From Pseudomonadota bacterium (lineage in GTDB: Bacteria; Desulfobacterota; Desulfobacteria; Desulfobacterales; RPRI01): DNA of 6,561 bases. Each line of letters begins with the position of its first letter. The stretch's first letter is position 1. Both the position numbers and the translations under genes were made by a program. This document shows, one piece after another, positions 1 through 5,012 of the stretch. A model generated the notes under the pieces. The model ran no database searches and was not told the DNA's origin. It saw nothing but the letters and a program-made list of their open reading frames with translations. The stretch is from NCBI GenBank assembly GCA_018819005.1, contig JAHJQU010000190.1, positions 1 to 6,561 of the forward strand. The letters are read 5' to 3'.

Positions 1-118
1 CAAAATCGCTTGCACATTAGAGAGTTGATCAAATCCGTAATTTTCAGGCTGAATTAGCACTCATCGAAAAAGAAAAAGTTTTGTCCCTGGATGAGCAGCA
101 GCGTTTGGCAATGACCCG
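1..118 (+). pseudogene. Plus-strand gene remnant, frameshifted, unidentified
   Basis: Two adjoining frames read like one charged, helical protein tail. Frame 1 gives RLHIRELIKSV before a stop at 55-57, and the frame from 42 continues as FQAELALIEKEKVLSLDEQQ. Adding one T to the TTTT run at 41-44 would join them, so a one-base deletion is the simplest explanation. The protein-like reading fades at about 108-118, exactly where the minus-strand nucleotidyltransferase fragment begins, so this looks like a recombination junction between two unrelated genes. The 5' end lies outside the window. I do not recognise the family, and the coding interpretation rests only on composition. Confidence 0.25.
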
Positions 119-189
119 GTTACCATGTAGTCAATTCCTTCATACTCAAGTACCCGGATTACTTTTTCTAGTAGTTCCTGTTGTAACAT
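61..189 (-). pseudogene. Truncated nucleotidyltransferase-like gene (5' fragment)
   Basis: The minus-strand frame starts at ATG 187-189 and reads MLQQELLEKVIRVLEYEGI followed by DYMVTGS. This is the usual N-terminal helix, strand and beginning of the GS-containing active-site loop of MNT-type or AbiEii-like nucleotidyltransferase proteins. After the serine encoded at 112-114 the family resemblance stops. The frame then runs through about 16 unrelated residues to TGA at 61-63, so the Asp-x-Asp catalytic residues and the rest of the domain are missing. It overlaps the 3' end of the upstream 72-aa gene by 22 nt, an arrangement typical of translationally coupled pairs. The product should be inactive. 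The family assignment rests on about 26 residues and is moderately sure. Confidence 0.5.
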
Positions 190-386
190 TTGGCTAACCG
201 TTTCAGCAATAATTGCCGGAATTCCGGCTCAGGCATATCAGGGAATCTGCGGCGCAGGCCATGTATGAAGAGTTGTTTCGAGAACTCAGACATTTCAAAT
301 GCTTTCGTTAAGCGTTGTTCAGGGGTCATTTTTCTCAAAGTTTGAATGTATATTTTATGATTAGGGCGCGGTTTAATATCTTTCAC
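168..386 (-). CDS. Conserved 72-aa protein, partner of a nucleotidyltransferase
   Basis: This small, basic, apparently complete ORF starts at GTG 384-386 and ends at TAG 168-170. Residues from about 20 onward (MTPEQRLTKAFEMSEFSKQ, then LFIHGLRRRFPDMPEPEF) are predicted helical. They match a pattern I recall from short hypothetical proteins in many environmental bacteria, which end in a characteristic (L)AKC(H/Y)NRNY. Those relatives are usually followed by an overlapping nucleotidyltransferase or DUF6036-like gene, as here. A toxin-antitoxin-like or nucleotide-transfer pair is possible but unproven. The GTG start has only a weak GAGG about 11 nt upstream; the internal ATG of MTPEQ is an alternative start. 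The gene looks intact although its downstream partner is truncated. Confidence 0.6.
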   Translation of the reverse strand: MKDIKPRPNHKIYIQTLRKMTPEQRLTKAFEMSEFSKQLFIHGLRRRFPDMPEPEFRQLLLKRLAKCYNRNY

Positions 387-413
387 AGGGTGGTTTGCCT
401 CAATAATGTATGG

Positions 414-447
414 ATTATAATTATACTAAACCGGCTGAAATTATAAT
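414..447. repeat. 9-bp AT-rich inverted repeat
   Basis: ATTATAATT at 414-422 is the exact reverse complement of AATTATAAT at 439-447, with a 16-nt loop containing CCGGC. It lies in the leader of the minus-strand 72-aa gene. It could be a weak hairpin or a binding site, but pure A/T repeats arise easily by chance in such a tract. Confidence 0.25.
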
Positions 448-472
448 GATATTTACAATTAAATACTGTTCT

Positions 473-501
473 TATTTAATCCATTTTAATATAGTTGTCA
501 A
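473..501 (-). promoter_or_regulatory. Candidate sigma70-type promoter toward the 72-aa gene
   Basis: On the minus strand TTGACA (496-501) is followed after 17 nt by TAAATA (473-478), in an AT-rich tract upstream of the gene that starts at 386. The -35 element is perfect and the -10 element is weak. A separate TATAAT lies at 440-445 without a good -35 element. The leader would be about 80 nt. Confidence 0.3.
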
Positions 502-570
502 TCAGTACAATCCCGATTGATGTCCATCCGGAAACCAGTTTCCGGCAAAAACGGCTTTTCTTGCTTTCAT
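502..570 (-). pseudogene. 5' stub resembling a MEMO-family (AmmeMemoRadiSam protein B) gene
   Basis: The minus-strand ATG at 568-570 has a good ribosome-binding sequence, AGGGAG, 6 nt upstream. It begins a 22-codon frame, MKARKAVFAGNWFPDGHQ then SGLY, ending at TGA 502-504. The segment RKAVFAGNWFPD resembles the conserved start of MEMO-family proteins, which typically read RKA-V-AG-(S/T)-(F/W)-YP. About 15 codons in, the similarity ends and AT-rich DNA follows, so the gene appears cut by the arrival or rearrangement of the accessory block. The match is short and from memory, so a chance resemblance is possible. Confidence 0.35.
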
Positions 571-787
571 GTTATTCTCCCTTTGCCCCCGATTTACATT
601 ATGATTGATATTCATTTCAGAATCTTATATATGATGGTCTCTCGATATTTCAGAGTCTGCCGCAGTGTCTGGCAAACTGTTCAGGCAGACATAATAAGAA
701 GTGCTATGATTTTTCGCGATTTCTGAACTTGTAATCTTTCTGCATATCATTCAATTTGTTCTGATATACAGATCTGTAGAATAACTT
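571..787. other. Non-coding stretch before the cassette array
   Basis: I see no convincing gene on either strand. In particular there is nothing like an integron integrase, which would be expected here, divergent from the cassettes, if this were the attI end. The plus-strand 69-codon frame across 517-726 lacks a ribosome-binding site and family resemblance. The only structure is an inverted repeat at 655-690. The stretch may include the upstream region of the truncated minus-strand gene at 502-570. Confidence 0.5.
655..690. repeat. 7-bp inverted repeat with competing arm
   Basis: GTCTGCC (655-661) and GGCAGAC (684-690) are exact reverse complements separated by 22 nt. Inside the loop GTCTGGC offers an alternative 5' arm for the same CAGAC. 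No T-run follows on either strand, so it is not an obvious terminator. It could be a regulator site for the minus-strand gene start at 570. Confidence 0.3.
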
Positions 788-794
788 GTTAAGT
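788..794 (+). other. Candidate cassette boundary (GTTRRRY core) at left end of array
   Basis: GTTAAGT fits the integron core-site consensus GTTRRRY and lies 16 nt before the ATG of the first cassette gene, where the recombination point would be expected. A weak partner GAAC at 725-728 exists, but the spacers do not match the 5-nt rule seen in the other three sites. It could therefore be a decayed attC, an attI-type site or chance. Confidence 0.3.
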
Positions 795-810
795 TTCACA
801 AGGACAAAAA

Positions 811-1344
811 ATGGAACAATTAATTGGATACATTGCTACAGGAATTGTGAGCTCATAGTCGGGTTGTTGCTTCAGAGATTCCAGTCAAAACCAAAATTAC
901 TTTACTGGGTTCCTGGTTCTTTTCTATTTGAGCTAAAAGAACCGAAGGTTACTCTTCGCACTGATTCTCTCACCATTCAAAATGCTGGTCGGAAACCAGC
1001 AACAAATGTGGAAATAGTGCATAAATATAAACCTGATCATTTCTACGGCAATATCATTTACTGAAGAAACCAATCCTAATGGTGAGCATATTATTAAAAT
1101 CCCAAGTCTCGGCGCAAAAGAATTTGTAAACATTCAACTTCTAAGCCATGTGCAGCAAGCAATTCTTTTAAACGTTCGCTCTGCTGATGGACCCGCACAA
1201 CTAATCCAAGTTCATTTGCAACGCATGTTACCAAAATGGTTTAATGGTTTAATAGGAGGCCTTTTGTTGCTTGGTTTCGGGTTCGCACTCTATTGGATAA
1301 TTCGTTCAGTTATTTTTCTTTCCTCATCAATAGGTATTTTTTAG
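811..1344 (+). pseudogene. Two-TM membrane protein of cassette 1, broken by two compensating frameshifts
   Basis: The ATG at 811 has AAGGA 6 nt upstream and reads MEQLIGYIATGIVSS, then meets TAG at 856-858. The frame starting at ATA 855 continues the protein (IVGLLLQRFQSKPKLLYWVP) to about 1040, so one base is missing after 854. Near 1041-1044 one extra base shifts reading back to the original frame, which gives STAISFTEETNPNGE and runs to TAG at 1342-1344. The repaired protein would be 177 aa. It would have an N-terminal membrane segment, a beta-rich soluble domain of about 100 residues containing TDSLTIQNAGRKPATNVE, and a C-terminal membrane segment around GLIGGLLLLGFGFALYWII. I recognise no named family. 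The attC at 1367-1430 follows the stop by 22 nt, making it a cassette gene. Sequencing error could produce the same picture. Confidence 0.65.
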
Positions 1345-1366
1345 AGAATGAGAATAACAATTAAAA

Positions 1367-1430
1367 ACTTAACATTTCAGTTCAGCAGACAGGCTAAAAA
1401 GCGCATCTGCTGCTGACTTCTGCGTTCGCT
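1367..1430 (+). other. attC: Integron attC site 1
   Basis: This 64-nt site starts with R'' ACTTAAC (1367-1373, a perfect RYYYAAC) and ends with R' GTTCGCT (1424-1430). AAC 1371-1373 pairs with GTT 1424-1426. The unpaired spacers ATTTC and TCTGC are each 5 nt. L'' AGTTCAGCA (1379-1387) pairs with L' TGCTGACT (1411-1418), leaving one extra T, the hallmark extrahelical base. The R' bases after GTT deviate from consensus. Expected cleavage is between 1424 and 1425. Confidence 0.75.
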
Positions 1431-2070
1431 TACTAATGATAAGCTTAATAAAAGACACACTTCCAAATTTCCCAGATGAAGTTATAAGAGATTGGCTATT
1501 ACAATATGCTAAGGCATATGGATGGCCACCTGAGCTTGATGTTGATGGTGTCCCGTCGAATGGCTGGAAACTCTTACTCGATTCGAGGCCATTAAGCTTT
1601 TTTCAAATGTTGGATTGGAAGAAAGAATGTAAACATATCCCAATAAATGAAATAGCAATAAAGTCACAAGAAGCTTTATGCATGATCTTTGACTCCGTTA
1701 TATCAAAGCGTCAGAATATTTTGAACTCAAAGCGACGTTTTGAAAATATAGTAAGCAATATAAAATCCAATGGGTTAATTCCAAAAGTACCTGCATTGTT
1801 ATTTGATAATAATAAATATTTTATTTTGGATGGCAATCATAGACTTGCTGCATATTACTATTGTTATGGCTATTTTCAAGTTGAATTAGACTCCGACTTG
1901 ATGTTAATGACAAAAGAAAAACAACATTACTGGATAGCATATACTGAAAAGCGAACATGTTGCTCCACTTGACAGCAGAAGCATCGGCATTTAGACCTGC
2001 CGAGTCTTTAACAAATTTATAATTATTCATACTATTTCGTGGAAGCTTCTGCTGCTAAGTGAGCCGTGCG
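1425..2070 (+). mobile_element. Integron gene cassette 2 (ParB-like protein)
   Basis: This 646-bp unit is bounded by the predicted cleavage points of attC 1 and attC 2. It holds one gene in the usual cassette orientation, starting 11 nt inside the left boundary and ending within its own attC. It lacks a promoter that I can see, so expression would depend on read-through from upstream. It is the only cassette here whose gene is uninterrupted. Confidence 0.7.
1436..1972 (+). CDS. Hypothetical 178-aa protein with ParB/sulfiredoxin-like DGNHR motif
   Basis: The ORF is intact and AT-rich. Residues 102-140 (FENIVSNIKSNGLIPKVPA, then LLFDNNKYFILDGNHRLAAY) follow the ParB/Srx-fold pattern: a helix, a strand naming a partner value, then D-G-(N/H)-H-R at 132-136 and a helix. 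In that fold this motif binds nucleotide or phosphate, and some relatives are nucleases or NTPases. The first 100 residues match nothing I know; they contain the Trp-rich segments YGWPPELD and SNGWKLLL. The protein is too small to be a chromosome-partitioning ParB and has no HTH domain that I can see. The ATG start has no Shine-Dalgarno sequence and sits 5 nt after the attC 1 core, as is common in cassettes. The last seven codons (KRTCCST and stop) overlap attC 2. Biochemical role unknown. Confidence 0.75.
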   Translation: MISLIKDTLPNFPDEVIRDWLLQYAKAYGWPPELDVDGVPSNGWKLLLDSRPLSFFQMLDWKKECKHIPINEIAIKSQEALCMIFDSVISKRQNILNSKRRFENIVSNIKSNGLIPKVPALLFDNNKYFILDGNHRLAAYYYCYGYFQVELDSDLMLMTKEKQHYWIAYTEKRTCCST

Positions 2071-2076
2071 TTAGCA
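1950..2076 (+). other. attC: Integron attC site 2
   Basis: This 127-nt site pairs AAC 1954-1956 with GTT 2070-2072 (R' GTTAGCA), with 5-nt spacers ATGTT and CGTGC. L'' GCTCCACTT (1962-1970) pairs with L' AAGTGAGC (2057-2064), leaving one extrahelical C. After a 3/3 internal loop the stem resumes with a perfect 9-bp pairing of AGCAGAAGC (1974-1982) and GCTTCTGCT (2045-2053). The variable terminal segment is about 60 nt. It overlaps the 3' end of the ParB-like gene. Confidence 0.8.
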
Positions 2077-3001
2077 GCCCCAAGCAGATCGAACCGTTTA
2101 CAATCACACAGTCTTGATTTGGCCAAAGAAATGAGGTAGTAATGAGTTCAGCAGTCAAGCAGGAGTTCTTTCGTTGGATTGGCGGTCTTGGTTCTGCAAA
2201 GCTCACAGATACTGAACGCAAACTGCTCAATCTGATGGTTACCCATTTTGACACACTGGCACCGCTCACGACTGTAAAAGGAAGTAACCCGCCGGTATTG
2301 CCGATCTTTTGTTGTGCCACAACGATCTGAAAGACCGTCAACACATTTTGACTTGTCATGGCGAGACGTTCATCAATAAACTTGAACACAAACTTGGCAC
2401 ATCACTGGCTGAAAAACATGTTAAGAGTTACCGGTTTATTCCTGCAGACATTGTAACAACACGCGGTGTTCAAGTTTCAATCGGTGACTCAAAGCACTAT
2501 TTACTCAAGGCGAAAGAATCTCTGGATAAGAATAATTTGAAGGACTCTGCCGCGGATTGCCGCAGAGCGGTTGAGAGTATTTCTTACCAACTTTGGAAAA
2601 AACTCGACAAGCGACTGAAAATAAATTTGAAAGTTACCATGAGGGCACCGGGCGTGCCTCCTGACTTATCTACCGTTGTGGATAGCTTGATAAAAGAACT
2701 GGAAAAAATAATAGGGTTTAAAGAACTCCATGGAAACCTTTCAGAGTTAAAAGCAAGATATCATTGGAGTCTGCTAATCAAAGGGGTTCATGAAGATGGC
2801 AACGATAGCCAACCAGAATTTGAGCGAGAAGACATTTCGGAACTTATCACGCTTATTCAAAGCATCGAAGAGAATGTTTCTTCTTTCAAATTGTCAATGG
2901 CAAGAGCAGAGGAAATTTTAAAGTGATAATCAATTAGCGGCGGAAGCAGATGCTAACATGGCAATTCAGCCGACGCGTTACATTTGCAGCTGATTTTTAT
3001 G
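2071..3001 (+). mobile_element. Integron gene cassette 3 (decayed ATPase/HEPN-like gene)
   Basis: This 931-bp unit lies between the predicted cleavage points of attC 2 and attC 3 and contains one broken gene in array orientation. About 70 nt of leader precedes the start codon. I find no convincing promoter in that leader. Confidence 0.65.
2142..2926 (+). pseudogene. Shortened, frameshifted SMC/ABC-type ATPase with HEPN-like C-terminus
   Basis: The ATG at 2142 follows GAGG with 5-nt spacing. Frame 1 encodes about 48 plausible residues (ERKLLNLMVTHFDTLAPLTT) up to the AACCC at 2286-2290. Restoring one C there continues into the frame that runs to TGA 2924-2926 as PAGIADLLLCHNDLKD, then RQHILTCHGETFINKL. 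The HILTCH segment resembles the strand plus H-loop histidine at the end of SMC/ABC-like ATPase cores, but no Walker A, signature or Walker B motif is present. I therefore infer that several hundred codons were lost at about 2288. From about residue 110 of the repaired reading, a helical domain (SLDKNNLKDSAADCRRAVES and later KGVHEDGN) resembles the HEPN-like C-terminal domain found on many defence-type ATPases. Alternatively it is a small HEPN-like gene with a one-base error. Confidence 0.5.
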
Positions 3002-3007
3002 TTAGAG
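2951..3007 (+). other. attC: Integron attC site 3 (last in array)
   Basis: This compact 57-nt site has R'' TGCTAAC (2951-2957) and R' GTTAGAG (3001-3007), with CTAAC/GTTAG giving a 5-bp R-box stem. The spacers ATGGC and TTTAT are 5 nt each. L'' AATTCAGC (2963-2970) pairs with L' GCTGATT (2989-2995), leaving one extrahelical T. It resembles the canonical short attC of mobile-integron cassettes, and lies 24 nt after the preceding stop codon. I find no further attC downstream. Confidence 0.85.
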
Positions 3008-3022
3008 TCGCTTTAGTACAGT

Positions 3023-3037
3023 AAAGGATCATCCTTT
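3023..3037. promoter_or_regulatory. 15-bp palindrome upstream of the YHS gene, possible operator
   Basis: AAAGGAT-C-ATCCTTT is a perfect 7-bp inverted repeat around one central base, in the short gap between the last attC and the YHS lipoprotein gene. Its size and symmetry fit a dimeric regulator site better than a terminator, since no T-run follows. No confident -35/-10 pair was found beside it. Confidence 0.35.
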
Positions 3038-3099
3038 GCACTTCTCGAAGATCATGCTTTACACATTTTAAGCCACAATAACCATAGAGGCATATGGAT

Positions 3100-3516
3100 A
3101 TGAAATCACGGAAAGCAATCGATGGGATTCTACTCAGTTTTTCATTTGTATTATTAATATTGATCGGATGCGGCGGCATGGCTGTCGGACAGTCACCGGC
3201 GGATGATCTGGCCATAAAGGGGTACGATACCGTAGCATATTTCAATGTTGGCAAAGCACTAAAAGGCATCGAGTCATTTGCCTTCAAGTGGCATGACATG
3301 ACTTGGTATTTCTTAACCAAAGAAAACAGGGATCTGTTTGCGGCCAGTCCGGAGAAATATGCTCCGCAATATGACGGATATTGTGCCTGGGCCATGACTG
3401 AGGCACGTAAAGCCCTAACTGATCCTGAAGAATGGAAGATCGTTGACGGGAAGCTTTACCTGAATTGCAGCAGAGCAGCGTATGAAAAATGGAGCAGGGA
3501 GGGATATTCCCGGTAA
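3100..3516 (+). CDS. YHS-domain lipoprotein
   Basis: This is a complete 138-aa protein, counted from the ATG at 3100. AGAGG (3086-3090) lies 9 nt before that ATG but only 3 nt before the alternative ATG at 3094, which would add two residues. A basic start and hydrophobic stretch (LLSFSFVLLILIGC) end in a lipobox-like LIGC at 21-24, so export and lipid anchoring at Cys24 are likely. The rest is a YHS domain of the exported type: GYDTVAYF (41-48), ENRDLFAASPEKYAPQY (75-91), GYCAWAM (93-99) and the VDGKLYLN segment (115-122). YHS domains are usually associated with metal-linked proteins; the exact role of this stand-alone form is unknown. The downstream hydrolase begins 124 nt later, so joint transcription is uncertain. 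Confidence 0.85.
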   Translation: MKSRKAIDGILLSFSFVLLILIGCGGMAVGQSPADDLAIKGYDTVAYFNVGKALKGIESFAFKWHDMTWYFLTKENRDLFAASPEKYAPQYDGYCAWAMTEARKALTDPEEWKIVDGKLYLNCSRAAYEKWSREGYSR

Positions 3517-3640
3517 CATCAAAAAAGCCGATACGAACTGGTTAAAGTTTTCCGGTAAAAATTGATCGCGTGGCTTCCATTTAATTTATCATAGGGGGCG
3601 CATAGGATGTCCACTTAATGCCCTCAATCAGGAGGTGACT

Positions 3641-4489
3641 GTGAGAATAACCACCTTGATCGAGAACAGGCCGGGCAAGGCCGATTCAAGCCTCGTGGCC
3701 GAATGGGGCTTGTCTCTCCATATCGCGTTCAACGGTCATGAGATTCTCTTTGACACGGGCGCTTCGGGGGCATTCGCGAAGAACGCCGGGCATCTTTCCG
3801 TCAATGTGGCTTCCATTGGCACCGCGGTCTTGTCTCACTATCATTATGATCACGGAGGTGGTCTCAGGCGGTTCCTTGAGTTAAACTCCGGCGCGAAGGT
3901 GCATCTTGGGGAATCGCCAAACGGAGATTGTTTCGCCAAAGTATTCGGGTTTCTGAAAAAGTATATCGGGCTGGACAAGGCGCTATTGACGGACTACTCA
4001 AACAGGTTTGAGACTGTCCGTGAACCTGCCGAGATATTGCCTGACGTTTTTGTTCTCCCCCGCATCCTTTGCAGCCATCCCAAACCCGCCGGAAATAAAC
4101 ATCTCTTTTTGAAAAGAGAGGATGCCCTGGTACCTGATGATTTCGCTCACGAAATCGTTATGGCGATCAAGGAAGACGGTAAGCTCGTAGTTTTCACAGG
4201 CTGTTCCCACAACGGCATTCTCAATATGGTGGATACAGTGGCCACAGCGTTCAAAGGAGTCCCCATCAAGGCAGTGATCGGCGGGTTCCATTTAGTGGCG
4301 ATACCGCCATTCAACTTTATGGCTGGAAGCAAACGCGAAGTTCAGGACCTTGCGAAGGCAATACTGGATTATCCAGTAGAAATGACCTATACCGGACACT
4401 GCACGGGCGCCAATGCGTTTGGGGTTCTCAAGTCAGTGATGGGGGATCGTATCATAGACATACAGACAGGAAGTTGCTTTGAGGTGTAG
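3641..4489 (+). CDS. MBL-fold metallo-hydrolase, dihydropterin-phosphate-synthase-like (COG1237)
   Basis: This complete 282-aa protein starts at GTG 3641, chosen because a strong GGAGG (3631-3635) lies 5 nt before it. The GTG at 3635 lies inside that Shine-Dalgarno sequence. The metallo-beta-lactamase metal site is visible: FDTG at 37-40, then H66-x-H68-x-D70-H71 in SHYHYDHGG. It is followed by GCSHNG with H190, GGFH with H217, and YTGHCTG with H253. The last two motifs and the overall layout fit the COG1237 family, whose founding activity is the 7,8-dihydropterin-6-ylmethyl-aminobenzene ribofuranosyl phosphate synthase step of methanopterin synthesis. Many bacterial members have no proven substrate, so specificity should not be assumed. 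It is probably cytoplasmic, since no signal peptide is visible. A hairpin terminator candidate follows at 4537-4565. Confidence 0.85.
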   Translation: MRITTLIENRPGKADSSLVAEWGLSLHIAFNGHEILFDTGASGAFAKNAGHLSVNVASIGTAVLSHYHYDHGGGLRRFLELNSGAKVHLGESPNGDCFAKVFGFLKKYIGLDKALLTDYSNRFETVREPAEILPDVFVLPRILCSHPKPAGNKHLFLKREDALVPDDFAHEIVMAIKEDGKLVVFTGCSHNGILNMVDTVATAFKGVPIKAVIGGFHLVAIPPFNFMAGSKREVQDLAKAILDYPVEMTYTGHCTGANAFGVLKSVMGDRIIDIQTGSCFEV

Positions 4490-4536
4490 AGCAATATCGC
4501 CCGGCAACTTACTGCGGCCGAATCGTTACAATATCG

Positions 4537-4565
4537 GCTGATCATGAAATCAGCATTTTAATTTT
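4537..4565 (+). terminator. Candidate rho-independent terminator after the MBL gene
   Basis: GCTGAT (4537-4542) and ATCAGC (4549-4554) form a perfect 6-bp stem with a 6-nt loop, followed by ATTTTAATTTT. The stem is short and the T-tract interrupted, so termination may be partial. It ends only a few bases before the ribosome-binding site of the next gene, so it could also influence that gene's translation. Confidence 0.45.
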
Positions 4566-4580
4566 ACAGGAGATAAAAAA

Positions 4581-4988
4581 ATGAATGGTTTTGCAACCGG
4601 TGTCCAGCTAGTGAACGATATTCCGGATGTACCAAAAGCAGTTGGCCCTTATTCGCAGATAGCTATTGCGGGCGATAAAATATATCTTTCCGGTCAGTTG
4701 CCATTAGACCCTAAAACCGGAAAATTAGTCAGCGGCACGATAGAGGAGCAAACTGAACAGGCATTTAACAACATCGAGGCGGTATTGAAAGGTGTTGGGT
4801 TGGGATTGAATGATGTTGCCCGTTCCAGCGTGTATCTTACCGATATGAGCACATTCCCAAATATGAACGCAATTTACTCGAAAAGGTTTGGCGACCATAA
4901 ACCAGCCCGGGAAACTATTGGAGTTTGTGCGCTTGCATTAGGCGCGGCCGTTGAGATAACGGTTATTGCTCATAAAAGAAAAGAATAA
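4581..4988 (+). CDS. ridA: RidA family reactive intermediate/imine deaminase
   Basis: This complete 135-aa protein starts at ATG 4581 with AGGAGAT (4568-4574) 6 nt upstream. RidA proteins hydrolyse reactive enamine/imine products of PLP enzymes such as threonine dehydratase, releasing 2-oxo acids and ammonia, as cytosolic homotrimers. Family features are in order: GPYSQ (22-26, Tyr24), LSGQLPLDPKTG (36-47), the helix EEQTEQAFNNIEAVL (55-69), VYLTDM (84-89), KPAR with catalytic-type Arg110, and VEI with Glu125. These last two match Arg105 and Glu120 of the E. coli enzyme. It is slightly longer than the usual 125-130 aa because of an N-terminal extension of about eight residues. The GNAT gene begins 24 nt after its stop, suggesting co-transcription. 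Confidence 0.92.
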   Translation: MNGFATGVQLVNDIPDVPKAVGPYSQIAIAGDKIYLSGQLPLDPKTGKLVSGTIEEQTEQAFNNIEAVLKGVGLGLNDVARSSVYLTDMSTFPNMNAIYSKRFGDHKPARETIGVCALALGAAVEITVIAHKRKE

Positions 4989-5012
4989 AAGGCTGACAAG
5001 AGGTAGGTTATT

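Noticed and set aside
517..726. 69-codon plus-strand ORF
   Set aside because: It has no ribosome-binding site, no recognisable family and a low-complexity hydrophobic reading; it partly lies opposite the better supported minus-strand stub at 502-570.
722..794. A full attC ending at GTTAAGT
   Set aside because: GAAC at 725-728 can face GTT at 788-790, but the spacers would be 8 and 5 nt and the L pairing is patchy; only the GTTRRRY core is kept, at low confidence.
2280..2295. Programmed ribosomal frameshift in the cassette 3 gene
   Set aside because: There is no X-XXY-YYZ slippery heptamer, and the missing ATPase motifs point to deletion and decay rather than regulated recoding.
2027..2389. 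120-codon minus-strand ORF
   Set aside because: It is antisense to the cassette 3 gene and attC 2, with no family resemblance and no start signal; it is a shadow.
3562..3592. Promoter TTGATC-17-TTTATC before the MBL gene
   Set aside because: Both elements are weak matches and such pairs are frequent in AT-rich DNA.
3517..3640. A fourth attC after the YHS gene
   Set aside because: GGTAACA and GGTTAAAG were tested as R boxes, but the inner arms do not pair and no L boxes with 5-nt spacers can be drawn.
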